Origin: Marichromatium gracile
Lineage (GTDB): Bacteria; Pseudomonadota; Gammaproteobacteria; Chromatiales; Chromatiaceae
DNA length: 64,000 nucleotides
NCBI RefSeq assembly: GCF_004343155.1
Contig: NZ_SMDC01000001.1
Span: 434,001 to 498,000, forward strand
Direction of reading: 5' to 3'
A program made the translations under genes and the position numbers. Below, one piece after another: positions 30,892 to 39,310 of the stretch. The notes below the pieces were generated by a model. It was not told where the DNA came from and ran no database searches. It saw only the letters and a program-made list of their open reading frames with translations. How positions within the stretch are numbered: position 1 is the stretch's first letter; every line of letters begins with the position of its first letter.

Positions 30892-31305
30892 TCAGTCGTC
30901 CTCGGGGATCTCGGCCTCGAGCGCGACCTGGCGGCCGACGGCACCGAGCAGCTGGATGACGAAGAACAGCCCGCGCCTGACCTCCGGGTCGTTGAGCTGG
31001 CGCGAGAGCTGCCACAGGGTCGGCGGCTCGCTGTCAGCGGCGGTGGCCGAGGCGCTGCGCAGCGCGTTGCCGGCCGACCAGCCGGCCCACACCACCTCCT
31101 CGAAGGCCTTGGCGAGCTTCTGGGTGAGCTGGTCGTCGGCCATGTCGATGAAGTCGGAGGTGGCCGAGAGCAGGTCGACGACATTGTGCAGGCGCCGCGT
31201 CTGCAGCAGTGGGGCTAGGTGTTCGGCGAGGTCGCGCAGCCCTGCGGCGGTATCGGGGTCGGCGAGCACCGCTGCGGCGTCCTGGGGTTTGGTGGCGGTC
31301 AGCAT
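30892..31305 (-). CDS. DUF1641 protein, partner of the SQR-like flavoprotein
   Basis: 137 residues from ATG 31305, which follows an excellent ribosome site (GAGGAGGA). The segment LHNVVDLLSATSDFIDMADDQLTQKLAKAFEE and the C-terminal half resemble DUF1641, a helical domain often encoded directly after sulfide:quinone oxidoreductase or formate dehydrogenase genes. It is mostly amphipathic helices with one hydrophobic stretch (RGLFFVIQLLGAVG), suggesting membrane association. The gap to sqr is 19 bases, so the two are co-transcribed. Function unknown; an accessory or anchor for SQR is inferred. Confidence 0.82.
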   Translation of the reverse strand: MLTATKPQDAAAVLADPDTAAGLRDLAEHLAPLLQTRRLHNVVDLLSATSDFIDMADDQLTQKLAKAFEEVVWAGWSAGNALRSASATAADSEPPTLWQLSRQLNDPEVRRGLFFVIQLLGAVGRQVALEAEIPEDD

Positions 31306-31324
31306 GATCGGGTCCTCCTCTCCA

Positions 31325-32518
31325 CTACACCAGACCGCGTGCCGTGGCCCAGTAGACGCCACGGTTGAAGGTCTTGCGCATCAGCCCGCCGACCTTGGTC
31401 GGTGGGGTCGGTTGGACGTCCTGGTCGTAGTCGTACCAGAGCGGCATCCCGGCCTCGAGCCCCATCTGCGCGATCGCCTGGACGCGACCGTCGTAGACCG
31501 CCGGGGTGGCGCCCTGGCGCAGGTCGAAGGCGATGTTGTCGATGATCACCGGCGACTGGTTGTGACAGGAGCCGCCGGCCTTGGAGATCGGCAGGTCGAC
31601 GGTGTCGCCCATGCAGTAGACGTTGGGGTGACCCTTGAGCTGCAGGCTGCGACGGTTGGTCGGCAGCCAGCCCTCGTCCTCGGCGGCCTCGGAGACGCCG
31701 GAGTTGATCACCGCGTCGACGGCGCGGATCGGCGGGGTCGACATCAGGATGTCGAAGTCCTCGCTGTCGCCCTCGCTGGAGTGGGCGACGCGGGCATCGG
31801 GGTCGACGCGTTCGAGGGTGAAGCCGCGTTTGAAGTGGATGTCGCGGTCGCTGAAGATCTGCGGCAGGACCTCGCAGGTCTGCTTCTGCATGAACAGACA
31901 GTTGCGCAACAGTTGCGAGACGCTGGGATAGGTGTAGAGGATCTCGACGCGGTCGCGCACGCCGCGTCGGCGCAGCAGCTCGTCGACCATCAGCGTGGTC
32001 TCGATCGGCGCGATCCCGCACTGGTGGGGGACGTCCGGGGTCTTGGGGAAGGTGACGGTGATGAAGATGCGCCCGCGCTCGATGGTGCGCAGCTTCTGCG
32101 CCAGGCGCCGGGCCGGCTCGAACTGGTAGAAGTGGTCACCGGCCTCGGCCAGCCCCTCGATGCGCTCGGGCGCGGGCAGGCAACCGGTGGAGACGACCAG
32201 ATAATCGTAGTCGTAGTGGGCGCCGCTGCGGGTGTGCAGACGGCTGGCGGAGAACTCGAAGGCCTCCACCTCGTCGACCACGAAACGCACCTCGGGGCGC
32301 AGCAGGGTGGCCTGTTTGCGACGTAATTCGGCCTTGTGGTACATGTCGAAGGCGACATACATGAAGGCCGGCTTGTAGTAGTGCCAGGGTGAGTTGGAGA
32401 TCAACATCACCTCGACCTGGTTGCGCCGGATCTCGACGCCGAGCTTGGAGACCATGTTGTTGGCGGTCATGGTGCCGCCGATGCCGCCACCGACGATGAC
32501 GATGCGCTTCTTCATCAT
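31325..32518 (-). CDS. Sulfide:quinone oxidoreductase-like flavoprotein
   Basis: 397 residues, from tandem ATG codons at 32518/32515 after GAGGGTGG. The N-terminal FAD motif is IVIVGGGIGGTMTANNM, a second nucleotide/FAD region is LVVSTGCLPAPERI, and the C-terminal FAD segment is NVYCMGDTVDLPISKAGG. Cysteines in VSTGC, HQCGIAP and GGSCHNQ are candidates for the redox-active Cys that handle sulfide and polysulfide. The likely reaction is sulfide oxidation with quinone reduction at the inner membrane, fitting a purple sulfur bacterium. The exact SQR type cannot be assigned from sequence reading alone. A winged-helix gene lies divergently upstream. Confidence 0.85.
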   Translation of the reverse strand: MMKKRIVIVGGGIGGTMTANNMVSKLGVEIRRNQVEVMLISNSPWHYYKPAFMYVAFDMYHKAELRRKQATLLRPEVRFVVDEVEAFEFSASRLHTRSGAHYDYDYLVVSTGCLPAPERIEGLAEAGDHFYQFEPARRLAQKLRTIERGRIFITVTFPKTPDVPHQCGIAPIETTLMVDELLRRRGVRDRVEILYTYPSVSQLLRNCLFMQKQTCEVLPQIFSDRDIHFKRGFTLERVDPDARVAHSSEGDSEDFDILMSTPPIRAVDAVINSGVSEAAEDEGWLPTNRRSLQLKGHPNVYCMGDTVDLPISKAGGSCHNQSPVIIDNIAFDLRQGATPAVYDGRVQAIAQMGLEAGMPLWYDYDQDVQPTPPTKVGGLMRKTFNRGVYWATARGLV

Positions 32519-32753
32519 CCACCCTCGTCTCGTGTTGCGAACCTGAGTCGGACGGGCCGGAGGCCGGGTGCTCGCCCGGCGCCGCCTCCCGGGCGGTTGC
32601 CGATCCCGTGCGCGTCCCGTTCCCGGGCGCGCTTCAGTGCCATGCGGGGCCGCCCGGACGGCTGGTTCGCGAACAGTCGTGGCGGGGCGACTCGATCCCT
32701 CATGGTGTGGCGATTCACGGTACTTGGCCGCTGGGGAAAAGGGAATAACCGAG

Positions 32754-32769
32754 TTTTCCAATCTGAAAA
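32754..32769. promoter_or_regulatory. Inverted repeat, candidate operator between sqr and the winged-helix gene
   Basis: TTTTC and GAAAA flank a six-base centre, ending 10 bases before the regulator start codon, in an AT-rich island of the otherwise GC-rich 261-base divergent region. The position suits autoregulation by the adjacent winged-helix protein. The rest of the region (32519-32750) contains GC hairpins and no clear promoter. Confidence 0.4.
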
Positions 32770-32779
32770 GGTCCCTGTC

Positions 32780-33220
32780 ATGCCCGTCGATCCATCCCCT
32801 TCCGTCCCCGTCGATCCGGTCGATCAGGTTCGCCGGGCGATCATCGAGTGCCTGAACCGCTTCTATGCCATCGAGAGCGGGATGTGGGGCGATCCGCTCT
32901 CGAGCCTGATGATCCGTACCGTGATCCAGGCGCGGCTCGAGGGCCGTCCCCACGACATCTCCTCGTTGAGCACCTGTCTCGATCTGAGCCTCGCCACCGT
33001 GCACCGCAAGCTCAAGCGCATCGCCGCCGACGGCTATATCGAGATGCGCCGCGAGGGGCGCTCGATCCGGCTCTATCCGACCGAACGGGTGGAGGTGCTG
33101 TTCGACACCCGCTTCGACGAGATGATCGAGACCCTGCGCGCGCTCTACGGGCGTGGCGAGGGGAGGGCGTCGGACTGGGGGCCGCCGCGACCGTGCCGTG
33201 TCGACGACGGCGATGACTGA
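32780..33220 (+). CDS. Winged-helix (MarR-like) transcriptional regulator
   Basis: 146 residues. A helical N-terminal part (RRAIIECLNRFYAIESGMWGDPL) is followed by a winged HTH (ISSLSTCLDLSLATVHRKLKRI, then the wing GYIEMRREGRSIRLYPTERV). No metal or cofactor motif is evident; two Cys (in STCLDLS and PCRVDD) could serve as redox sensors but are not a conserved pair I recognise. Divergent from sqr-DUF1641, so control of sulfide oxidation is inferred. The ORF continues upstream to 32597, but ATG 32780 with AAGG upstream fits better. Confidence 0.78.
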   Translation: MPVDPSPSVPVDPVDQVRRAIIECLNRFYAIESGMWGDPLSSLMIRTVIQARLEGRPHDISSLSTCLDLSLATVHRKLKRIAADGYIEMRREGRSIRLYPTERVEVLFDTRFDEMIETLRALYGRGEGRASDWGPPRPCRVDDGDD

Positions 33221-33226
33221 GCGCGC

Positions 33227-34075
33227 TCAGTCGGTCAGCCGGCCGGCTTCGTAGTCGGCGATCGCCTGGTCGATCTCGGCCTGGGTGTTCATCACGAAGG
33301 GGCCGTAGTGGGCGAGCGGCTCGGCGAGCGGTCGGGCGGCGATCAGGAGAGCGCCCGCGCCCTCTGTCCCCGCGGTCAGTCGCAGCTCCTCGGTGTCGTC
33401 GAGTTCGGCGAGTTGGTGACGCCTGATGCCGTCGTCGGCGATCGCGACCCTGCCCTGGTGGACATAGAGCAGCTGGCGCCAGCCCGGGGTCGCCGGCAGG
33501 TCGAACTCGTCGTTCGGGTCGAGCGCGAGGTCGAGCAGCAGGGGGGCGCACGCCGCCTCGGTGAGCGGGCCGTGCGTCTGCGTGCCGGCGAGTTCCAGGT
33601 CGCCGGCGATCACCCGTACCCGACAGCCCGGGGTGGGAGCGAGCCGGGGGATCTGTGCGGCGGGGATGCGCCGGTAGGCGGGGTCGCTGAGCTTGTCGCG
33701 CGCCGGCAGGTTGAGCCAGAGCTGCAGCCCGTGTGCCCGACCGTTGCGCAGCACGGGTTGTTCGGCATGGATCACGCCGCGCCCGGCGCGCATCCAGGCA
33801 ACGTCGCCGGTCTCGACCAGATCGCGGTTGCCGAGATGGTCGGCGTGGGCCATGGCCCCGTCGAGCATCAGCGTCAGGGTCTCGAAGCCTCGATGCGGGT
33901 GCTCGGGGAAGCCCGGCGGGGTGTCGTGCCGGTCGGCGATGGCGAAGTCGTCGAGCAGCAACAGCGGGTCGAGCGCGCCCATCCCCTCGCGGGCGAGGAC
34001 GCGCTGCAGCCTGACCCCGGAACCGTCCGAGGCGCGGCGCGCGTCGATCAGTCGGCGGTGGCCTGGGGTGTCCAT
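33227..34075 (-). CDS. Pirin-family protein
   Basis: 282 residues of two cupin domains. The metal site is in PGFPEHPHRGFETLTLMLDG (two His), with a further His/Glu in GVIHAEQP, as in YhhW/pirin with quercetinase-like activity. The C-terminal domain ends with AHYGPFVMNTQAEI, the conserved pirin tail (GPFVMNT). It starts one base from the azoR stop (ATG 34075), so azoR-pirin is one operon. Pirin-quinone reductase pairs are common and suggest quinone or electrophile detoxification. Confidence 0.92.
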   Translation of the reverse strand: MDTPGHRRLIDARRASDGSGVRLQRVLAREGMGALDPLLLLDDFAIADRHDTPPGFPEHPHRGFETLTLMLDGAMAHADHLGNRDLVETGDVAWMRAGRGVIHAEQPVLRNGRAHGLQLWLNLPARDKLSDPAYRRIPAAQIPRLAPTPGCRVRVIAGDLELAGTQTHGPLTEAACAPLLLDLALDPNDEFDLPATPGWRQLLYVHQGRVAIADDGIRRHQLAELDDTEELRLTAGTEGAGALLIAARPLAEPLAHYGPFVMNTQAEIDQAIADYEAGRLTD

Positions 34076-34076
34076 C

Positions 34077-34691
34077 TCAGTGCACCAGCTCTGCGGCCAG
34101 TGCCTGTACCTGCTCGGTGGCCCGGGCGATGCTCGCGCGACGGGGCTGGTCACCGAGATTGAGTCCCTCGGCATAGATCAGGCGCACGTCGTCGATGCCG
34201 AGGAAGGGCAGCATGCTCGTCAGATAGGCCGCGACCGTGTCCTCGGGGCTGTCGCGGTGGATGCCGCCACGACTGAGCAGGGCCACCGCGCGCTTGCCCT
34301 CGAGCAGCCCGACCGGCCCCTGCTCGGTGTAGCGGAAGGTCTCGCTGGCGCGGGCGACGTGATCGAACCAGCTCTTGAGCTGCACGGGGATGGCGAAGTT
34401 GTACATCGGTGCGCCGATCACCAACAGATCGGCCTCGCGCAGCTCGGCGATCAGTGCGTCGGATCGCGCGACCCTGGCCTGTTGGTCGGCGTCGCGCTGC
34501 TCGGCGGGGGTGGCGAAGGCGGAGACGCCGGCGGCGTCGAGCGCGGGCAGTGGTGTAGCGGCGAGGTCGCGATGGGTGATCTCCAGCGCCGGGTGGTGCA
34601 CGCGCAGGGCGTCGACGAGGTGTGCGCCGAGGATGGTCGAGACGCCCTGGGCGGCGAACAGGCTACTGTCGAGATGGAGGATCTTGTTCAT
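34077..34691 (-). CDS. azoR: FMN-dependent NADH:quinone/azo oxidoreductase
   Basis: 204 residues from ATG 34691, typical for AzoR. It begins MNKILHLDSSLFAAQG and has the flavodoxin-like FMN site GAPMYNFAIPVQLKSWFDHV and SRGGIH. It reduces quinones and azo compounds by two electrons with NADH. It is first in an operon with pirin and divergent from a LysR-type gene. The frame is open upstream to 34763, without family sequence. Confidence 0.93.
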   Translation of the reverse strand: MNKILHLDSSLFAAQGVSTILGAHLVDALRVHHPALEITHRDLAATPLPALDAAGVSAFATPAEQRDADQQARVARSDALIAELREADLLVIGAPMYNFAIPVQLKSWFDHVARASETFRYTEQGPVGLLEGKRAVALLSRGGIHRDSPEDTVAAYLTSMLPFLGIDDVRLIYAEGLNLGDQPRRASIARATEQVQALAAELVH

Positions 34692-34803
34692 GGTGTCCGG
34701 CTCCGGTCGGTGATGCAGAGAGGCTTTCAGTTCAGGATAGAGCTGGATTTCGTCGTCTTTCATGCGAACATTCGCGCTTTCCCATCAAGAATTTAGATCA
34801 GTC

Positions 34804-35703
34804 ATGTCCAAGCCCCCACGCACCTCGCTCGAACACTGGGCCATGCTCCAAGCGGTGATCGATCACGGCGGGTTCGAGGCGGCAGCCGAGGCGCTCGGGC
34901 GCAGCCAGTCGGCGATCAGCTATGGCATCAAGCGGCTGCAGGAACGATTGCCGGTGGCGTTGCTCGAGCAGCGCGGTCGGCGCAGCCTGCCGACCGCTGC
35001 CGGTGAGCGCTTGCTGCGTCGTTCGCGGGTGTTGCTCGAAGAGGCGCAGCGTCTCGAACGGCTGGCCGCGACCCTCGCCGAGGGCTGGGCGCCCGAGGTG
35101 CGGCTCGCGCTCGATGCCGTGGTGACGCCGCAGGCGCTGGTGGTGGAGGCGCTCGCGGCCTTTGCCGACGCGGCGCCGCAGATCAGGGTGGAGTTGATCG
35201 AGTCGGTGCTCTCCGGGGCGAGTGATGCACTGTTGCAGCGTCGGGTCGATCTGGCGATCACCCCGCTGGTGCCGCCGGGGTTTCTCGGCGAGGCGCTGAT
35301 CGAGGTCGAGTTCGTCGCCGTCGCCCACCCCGAGCACCCGCTGCATCGGTTGGGACGGACGCTGGGGATCGCCGATCTGCGTCAGCACCGTCAGGTGGTG
35401 GTGCGCGACAGCGGGCAGCAGCAGATCGATCGCGGCTGGCTGGGGGCGGATGCGCGCTGGACCGTCTCGCAGCTGGAGAGCGCGGTCGCGCTCATCCGTC
35501 GGGGGCTGGCCTTCGCCTGGATCCCGCGGGCCGCGATCGCCGCGGCGCTGGCGAGCGGCGCGCTGCGCGAACTCGATCTGGTGGAGGGCGGACGCTATCG
35601 GGTGACCCTGTATCTGGTGCACGCCGAGCACGATGAGGCGGGACCGGCGGTCGATGCGTTGACCCGGTCGCTTTTCGAGGCCGTCGCACGCGTGGCGGAT
35701 TAG
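34804..35703 (+). CDS. LysR-type transcriptional regulator of the azoR-pirin operon
   Basis: 299 residues. The N-terminal winged HTH reads VIDHGGFEAAAEALGRSQSAISYGIKRLQERL, and the remainder is a type 2 periplasmic-binding-like effector domain. It diverges from azoR across 112 bases, the classic arrangement for a LysR protein controlling its neighbour, with a quinone or electrophile as likely effector (inference). The intergenic region is AT-richer near the start codon (34760-34800), where its own promoter should lie. Confidence 0.92.
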   Translation: MSKPPRTSLEHWAMLQAVIDHGGFEAAAEALGRSQSAISYGIKRLQERLPVALLEQRGRRSLPTAAGERLLRRSRVLLEEAQRLERLAATLAEGWAPEVRLALDAVVTPQALVVEALAAFADAAPQIRVELIESVLSGASDALLQRRVDLAITPLVPPGFLGEALIEVEFVAVAHPEHPLHRLGRTLGIADLRQHRQVVVRDSGQQQIDRGWLGADARWTVSQLESAVALIRRGLAFAWIPRAAIAAALASGALRELDLVEGGRYRVTLYLVHAEHDEAGPAVDALTRSLFEAVARVAD

Positions 35704-35706
35704 ATC

Positions 35707-35730
35707 GCCGCCGGCCATGGGGCCGGCGGC
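35707..35730. terminator. Bidirectional terminator between the LysR gene and betT
   Basis: A perfect 10-base stem (GCCGCCGGCC / GGCCGGCGGC) with loop ATGG occupies the 35-base gap between the two converging genes. No T-run on either side. Confidence 0.55.
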
Positions 35731-35738
35731 GGGACGGG

Positions 35739-37715
35739 TCAGCGCAGCAGGTGCAGGAAGTGCATGTGCTTGTGGTACTGGCTGATGATGTCGTTGATCA
35801 CCGCCTCGCGCGACCAGCCCATCACGTCGTAGTCCTGACCGCCCTCGCCGAGGTGGATCTCGGCGCGGTAGTAGCGCTGCTCCTCGGGCGCGTCCTCGGC
35901 GGAGAACTCGGGCTGGATGAAGGCCGGCTTGATGTGCGAGCGGCTGCGCACCTCGTAGATGAAGTCGACCTCCTCGCCGAGCATCACGATCAGTCGCACC
36001 CGATCACGCTCCTCGTCGAGTTCGACGGCGGTCTCGAGGTCGTGCTTGCGCAGCTCGTTGGCCACCGCCTCGCAGGCGGGCCGGGCGATACGACGCATGA
36101 AGCGGCGCACGTTCTCGCGGCTGGGCGCGTCCATGATGGTACCGAGTCGGTCCTGCCAGTCGCCGAGTCGCTCGCTGGGGACGATCGGGGCCACGTTCAT
36201 CTGCAGGCTGTCGCGCTTGGCCGCGTCCACCCTGAGCGCCTTGAGCAGGCCGAAGGTGGCGATCAGCAGCACCACGGCGAAGGGCAGCGCCGAGGCGATG
36301 GTCATGGTCTGCAGTGCGCCGAGTCCGCCGGCGACCAGCAGCACCGCGGCGACCACGCCCTCGCCCGAGGCCCAGTAGATGCGTTGCCACAGCGGGGTGT
36401 TGTCGTGACCGTTGGAGCAGAGCATGTCGACCACCATCGAGCCCGAGTCCGAGGAGGTGACGAAGAACACCACCACCATCACCGTGGCCACCACCGAGAG
36501 CACGCCCGACATCGGGAACTGCTCGAGGAAGGCGAACAGCGCCAGGGTGACATCGCTCGAGACGGTGTCGCCGAGACTGGTCAGCCCCTCGTTGAGGATC
36601 ATGTTGATCGCCGAGTTGCCGAAGAAGGTCATCCACATCAGGGTGAAGCCGCTGGGGATGAAGAGCACGCCCATGGCGAACTCGCGGATGGTGCGACCGC
36701 GCGAGACACGGGCGATGAACAGCCCGACGAAGGGCGCCCAGGACAGCCACCAGCCCCAGTAGAGGATGGTCCAGCCGCCGATCCAGTCGGTCTTCTCGTA
36801 GGCGTAGAGGTTGAAGGTGTTGCGCACGATGTCAGAGGCATAGGAGCCGACGTTCTGCACGAAGGCCTGGAGCAGGAACACCGTGGGGCCGGCGAGCAGC
36901 ACGAAGGCGAGCAGCAGCACCGCCAGGCCCATGTTGAGCTCGGAGAGCCGACGGATGCCCTTGTCGAGGCCGGTGGTGACCGAGATGATCGCCAGCAGGG
37001 TGACGCCGGCGATCAGCAGCACCTGGACACCGACCCCGACCGGGACGCCGAAGAGGTGGTTGAGCCCGGAGTTGACCTGGAGCACGCCGTAGCCGAGCGA
37101 GGTGGCCACACCGAACACGGTGCCGACCACCGCGAAGACGTCGACGGCATGACCGATGGGACCGTAGATCCGATCGCCGATCATCGGGTAGAGCGCCGAG
37201 CGCAGGGTCAGCGGCAGGCCGTGACGATAGCTGAAGAAGGCCAGGATCAGCGCCACGATGGCATAGATCGCCCAGGCATGCAGACCCCAGTGGAAGAAGG
37301 TGATCTTCATCGCCTCGCGCGCGGCGGCGACGGTGGCGCCGTCGCCGACCGGCGGCGAGAGAAAGTGCATCACCGGCTCGGCCACGCCGAAGAACATCAG
37401 CCCGATGCCCATGCCGGCGGAGAACAGCATCGCGAACCAGGTGGTGTAGGAATAGTCCGGGCTGGAGTGATCCGGTCCGAGCTTGATCTCGCCGTAGCGC
37501 GACAGTCCCAGGAAGGCGACGGTGATCAGGATCACCGCTACCGTCAATACGTAGAACCAGCTGGCGTTGTCGACGATGCCCTGCTGGAGGTGCTGCAGCC
37601 AGGCGTCGGCGGTCTCAGGAAAGGCCGCTGCGATCACCACCATCAGGATGATCAGGGCGGAGGCGGTATAGAAGACTGGAGGGTTGAGTCGGGCTTTTTC
37701 TGGAGTGGATTGCAT
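35739..37715 (-). CDS. betT: BCCT-family betaine/choline transporter
   Basis: 658 residues. About 12 membrane helices fill residues 15-500, including the Trp-rich BCCT signature GWTILYWGWWLSWAPFVGLF followed by ARVSRGRTIREF, and the Gly-rich segment FAMLFSAGMGIGLMFFGVAEP. A cytoplasmic tail of about 150 residues (from DAAKRDSLQ) is longer than in many BCCT carriers and resembles the osmosensing C-terminal domain of BetT. It should import choline or glycine betaine with Na+ or H+. It neighbours trkH and the proVWX operon in an osmoadaptation block. Choline versus betaine specificity is not certain. Confidence 0.92.
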   Translation of the reverse strand: MQSTPEKARLNPPVFYTASALIILMVVIAAAFPETADAWLQHLQQGIVDNASWFYVLTVAVILITVAFLGLSRYGEIKLGPDHSSPDYSYTTWFAMLFSAGMGIGLMFFGVAEPVMHFLSPPVGDGATVAAAREAMKITFFHWGLHAWAIYAIVALILAFFSYRHGLPLTLRSALYPMIGDRIYGPIGHAVDVFAVVGTVFGVATSLGYGVLQVNSGLNHLFGVPVGVGVQVLLIAGVTLLAIISVTTGLDKGIRRLSELNMGLAVLLLAFVLLAGPTVFLLQAFVQNVGSYASDIVRNTFNLYAYEKTDWIGGWTILYWGWWLSWAPFVGLFIARVSRGRTIREFAMGVLFIPSGFTLMWMTFFGNSAINMILNEGLTSLGDTVSSDVTLALFAFLEQFPMSGVLSVVATVMVVVFFVTSSDSGSMVVDMLCSNGHDNTPLWQRIYWASGEGVVAAVLLVAGGLGALQTMTIASALPFAVVLLIATFGLLKALRVDAAKRDSLQMNVAPIVPSERLGDWQDRLGTIMDAPSRENVRRFMRRIARPACEAVANELRKHDLETAVELDEERDRVRLIVMLGEEVDFIYEVRSRSHIKPAFIQPEFSAEDAPEEQRYYRAEIHLGEGGQDYDVMGWSREAVINDIISQYHKHMHFLHLLR

Positions 37716-37825
37716 TCATTACCCTTTGGGGTCTTCGGTTTGCAGTCCGATAAGAGTAAATGCAATCGCGTCTGACGGGCAGTCTGGAGCACGTTTCGTG
37801 GTGTTTTGGTGGTCTTGCGCGTCGT

Positions 37826-39271
37826 TCAGCGTCGCCAGAAGGCGGGCGAGAGGATCACCAGGATGGTGAGGACTTCCAGTCGGCCCAGCAGCATCGCGAC
37901 GACGGCGATCAGCTTGCCGAGATCGCTGACCGTGGCGAAGCTGGTGGCGACCTCGCCGAGTCCGGGACCGAGGTTGTTGATGCTGGTGGCCACCGCGCTG
38001 AAGGCATCGAGTGGAGCGAGCCCGGCATGGATCATCAGCAGGGTGAGCAGGGCGAAGGTGGTGAGGTAGAGGGCGAAGAATCCCCACACGGACCGTGCCA
38101 GTCGCGAGTCGACGGTGCGCCCGCCGAGACGCAGCGGCAGCAAGGCGCGAGGGTGGATCTGCTGGCGGATCTCCAGCAGCCCCTGCTTGACCATCAGCAG
38201 CACGCGCAACACCTTGATGCCGCCGGCGGTGGAGCCGCCGCAGCCACCGATGAAGCTGATATAGATCAGCAGGATCGGCAGAAAATCCGGCCAGTGGGCG
38301 AAGTCGACGGTGCCGAAGCCGGTGCTGGTGACCACCGAGACGACCTCGAACAGCGCATCACGCAGGCTCTCGTCGAGTCCCTCGTAACCGCCCTCGAGGC
38401 GGAGCACCACGCCGATCAAGAGTACACAGCCGAACACCAGCGCGAGAAAGGCGCGGGTCTCGGCATCACGCAGATAGCGCATCGGCTCGCGGCTGCTCCA
38501 GGCCGCGTAATGCACCGCGAAGTTGATCGCCGCGAGCAGCATGAAACAGACCGCCACCGTCTCCACCGCCGCGCTGGCGAAATAGCCGATGCTGGCGTCA
38601 TGGGTCGAGAAACCGCCGGTCGAGAGCGTCGAGAGGCTGTGGCAGAGGGCGTCGAAGGGCGTCATTCCGGCCAGCCAGTAGGCCAGGGCGCAGGCCAGGG
38701 TGAGTCCGAGATAGAGCGTCCACAGGGTGCGCGCGGTCTGGGTCAGGCGCGGGGTGAGCTTCTCCTCCTTGAGCGGTCCCGGGGCCTCGGCGCGATAGAG
38801 CTGCATGCCGCCGATGCCGAGCAGCGGCATCACCGCCAGCCCGAGCACGATCAGTCCCATGCCGCCGAACCATTGCAACTGCTGACGATAGAAGAGCAGC
38901 GCGCGGGGCAGGGTGTCGAGCCCGCTGATCACCGTCGCGCCGGTGGTGGTGACCCCGGAGGTGGACTCGAACAGGGCGTCGACCGGTGCCAGCCCGAAGC
39001 CCTGGTGCAACGGCCAGGCGCCGAGCAGGCTGAGCAGGATCCAGAACAGCGCCACCACCAGATAGCCGTCGGCGACGCCGAGGGTGCGCGCCTGGTGGCG
39101 CCCACCGAGCCAGAGCAGGGCGCCGAGCCCGATCGAGCCGAGCATCGGCCAGAGGAAGTGGCGCCACTGCGGCTCGCCGTACCACAGCCCCACCGCGATC
39201 GGGGCGAGCAGGGTGAGACCGAACAGCAGCGCGTAGACCCCGACGATGGCACCGATCAGTGGCAGTCGCAT
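37826..39271 (-). CDS. trkH: TrkH, K+ uptake channel subunit
   Basis: 481 residues (E. coli 483) with four pore-loop repeats whose filter glycines are visible: SGVTTTGATV, LSTLSTGGFS, VTSTGFGTVD and TSINNLGPGLGE. TrkH forms the membrane pore of the Trk potassium system and needs TrkA, which is not in the window. K+ uptake is the first response to osmotic upshift, consistent with the betaine transporters on both sides. The 110-base gap to betT includes the betT promoter region. Confidence 0.96.
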   Translation of the reverse strand: MRLPLIGAIVGVYALLFGLTLLAPIAVGLWYGEPQWRHFLWPMLGSIGLGALLWLGGRHQARTLGVADGYLVVALFWILLSLLGAWPLHQGFGLAPVDALFESTSGVTTTGATVISGLDTLPRALLFYRQQLQWFGGMGLIVLGLAVMPLLGIGGMQLYRAEAPGPLKEEKLTPRLTQTARTLWTLYLGLTLACALAYWLAGMTPFDALCHSLSTLSTGGFSTHDASIGYFASAAVETVAVCFMLLAAINFAVHYAAWSSREPMRYLRDAETRAFLALVFGCVLLIGVVLRLEGGYEGLDESLRDALFEVVSVVTSTGFGTVDFAHWPDFLPILLIYISFIGGCGGSTAGGIKVLRVLLMVKQGLLEIRQQIHPRALLPLRLGGRTVDSRLARSVWGFFALYLTTFALLTLLMIHAGLAPLDAFSAVATSINNLGPGLGEVATSFATVSDLGKLIAVVAMLLGRLEVLTILVILSPAFWRR

Positions 39272-39310
39272 GGGCGTGGTCTCCGCTGGTTTGGCCGCGT
39301 GTGCCCCGGC

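Noticed and set aside
27302-31015. 1237-codon minus-strand frame over the acyltransferase fusion
   Set aside because: It lies in a different frame from the three-domain protein and is Arg/Ala/Pro-rich throughout. The fusion protein's motifs are unambiguous.
35751-37775. 674-codon plus-strand frame opposite betT
   Set aside because: His/Glu/Asp/Gly-rich shadow of a membrane-protein gene; no recognisable fold and no ribosome site.
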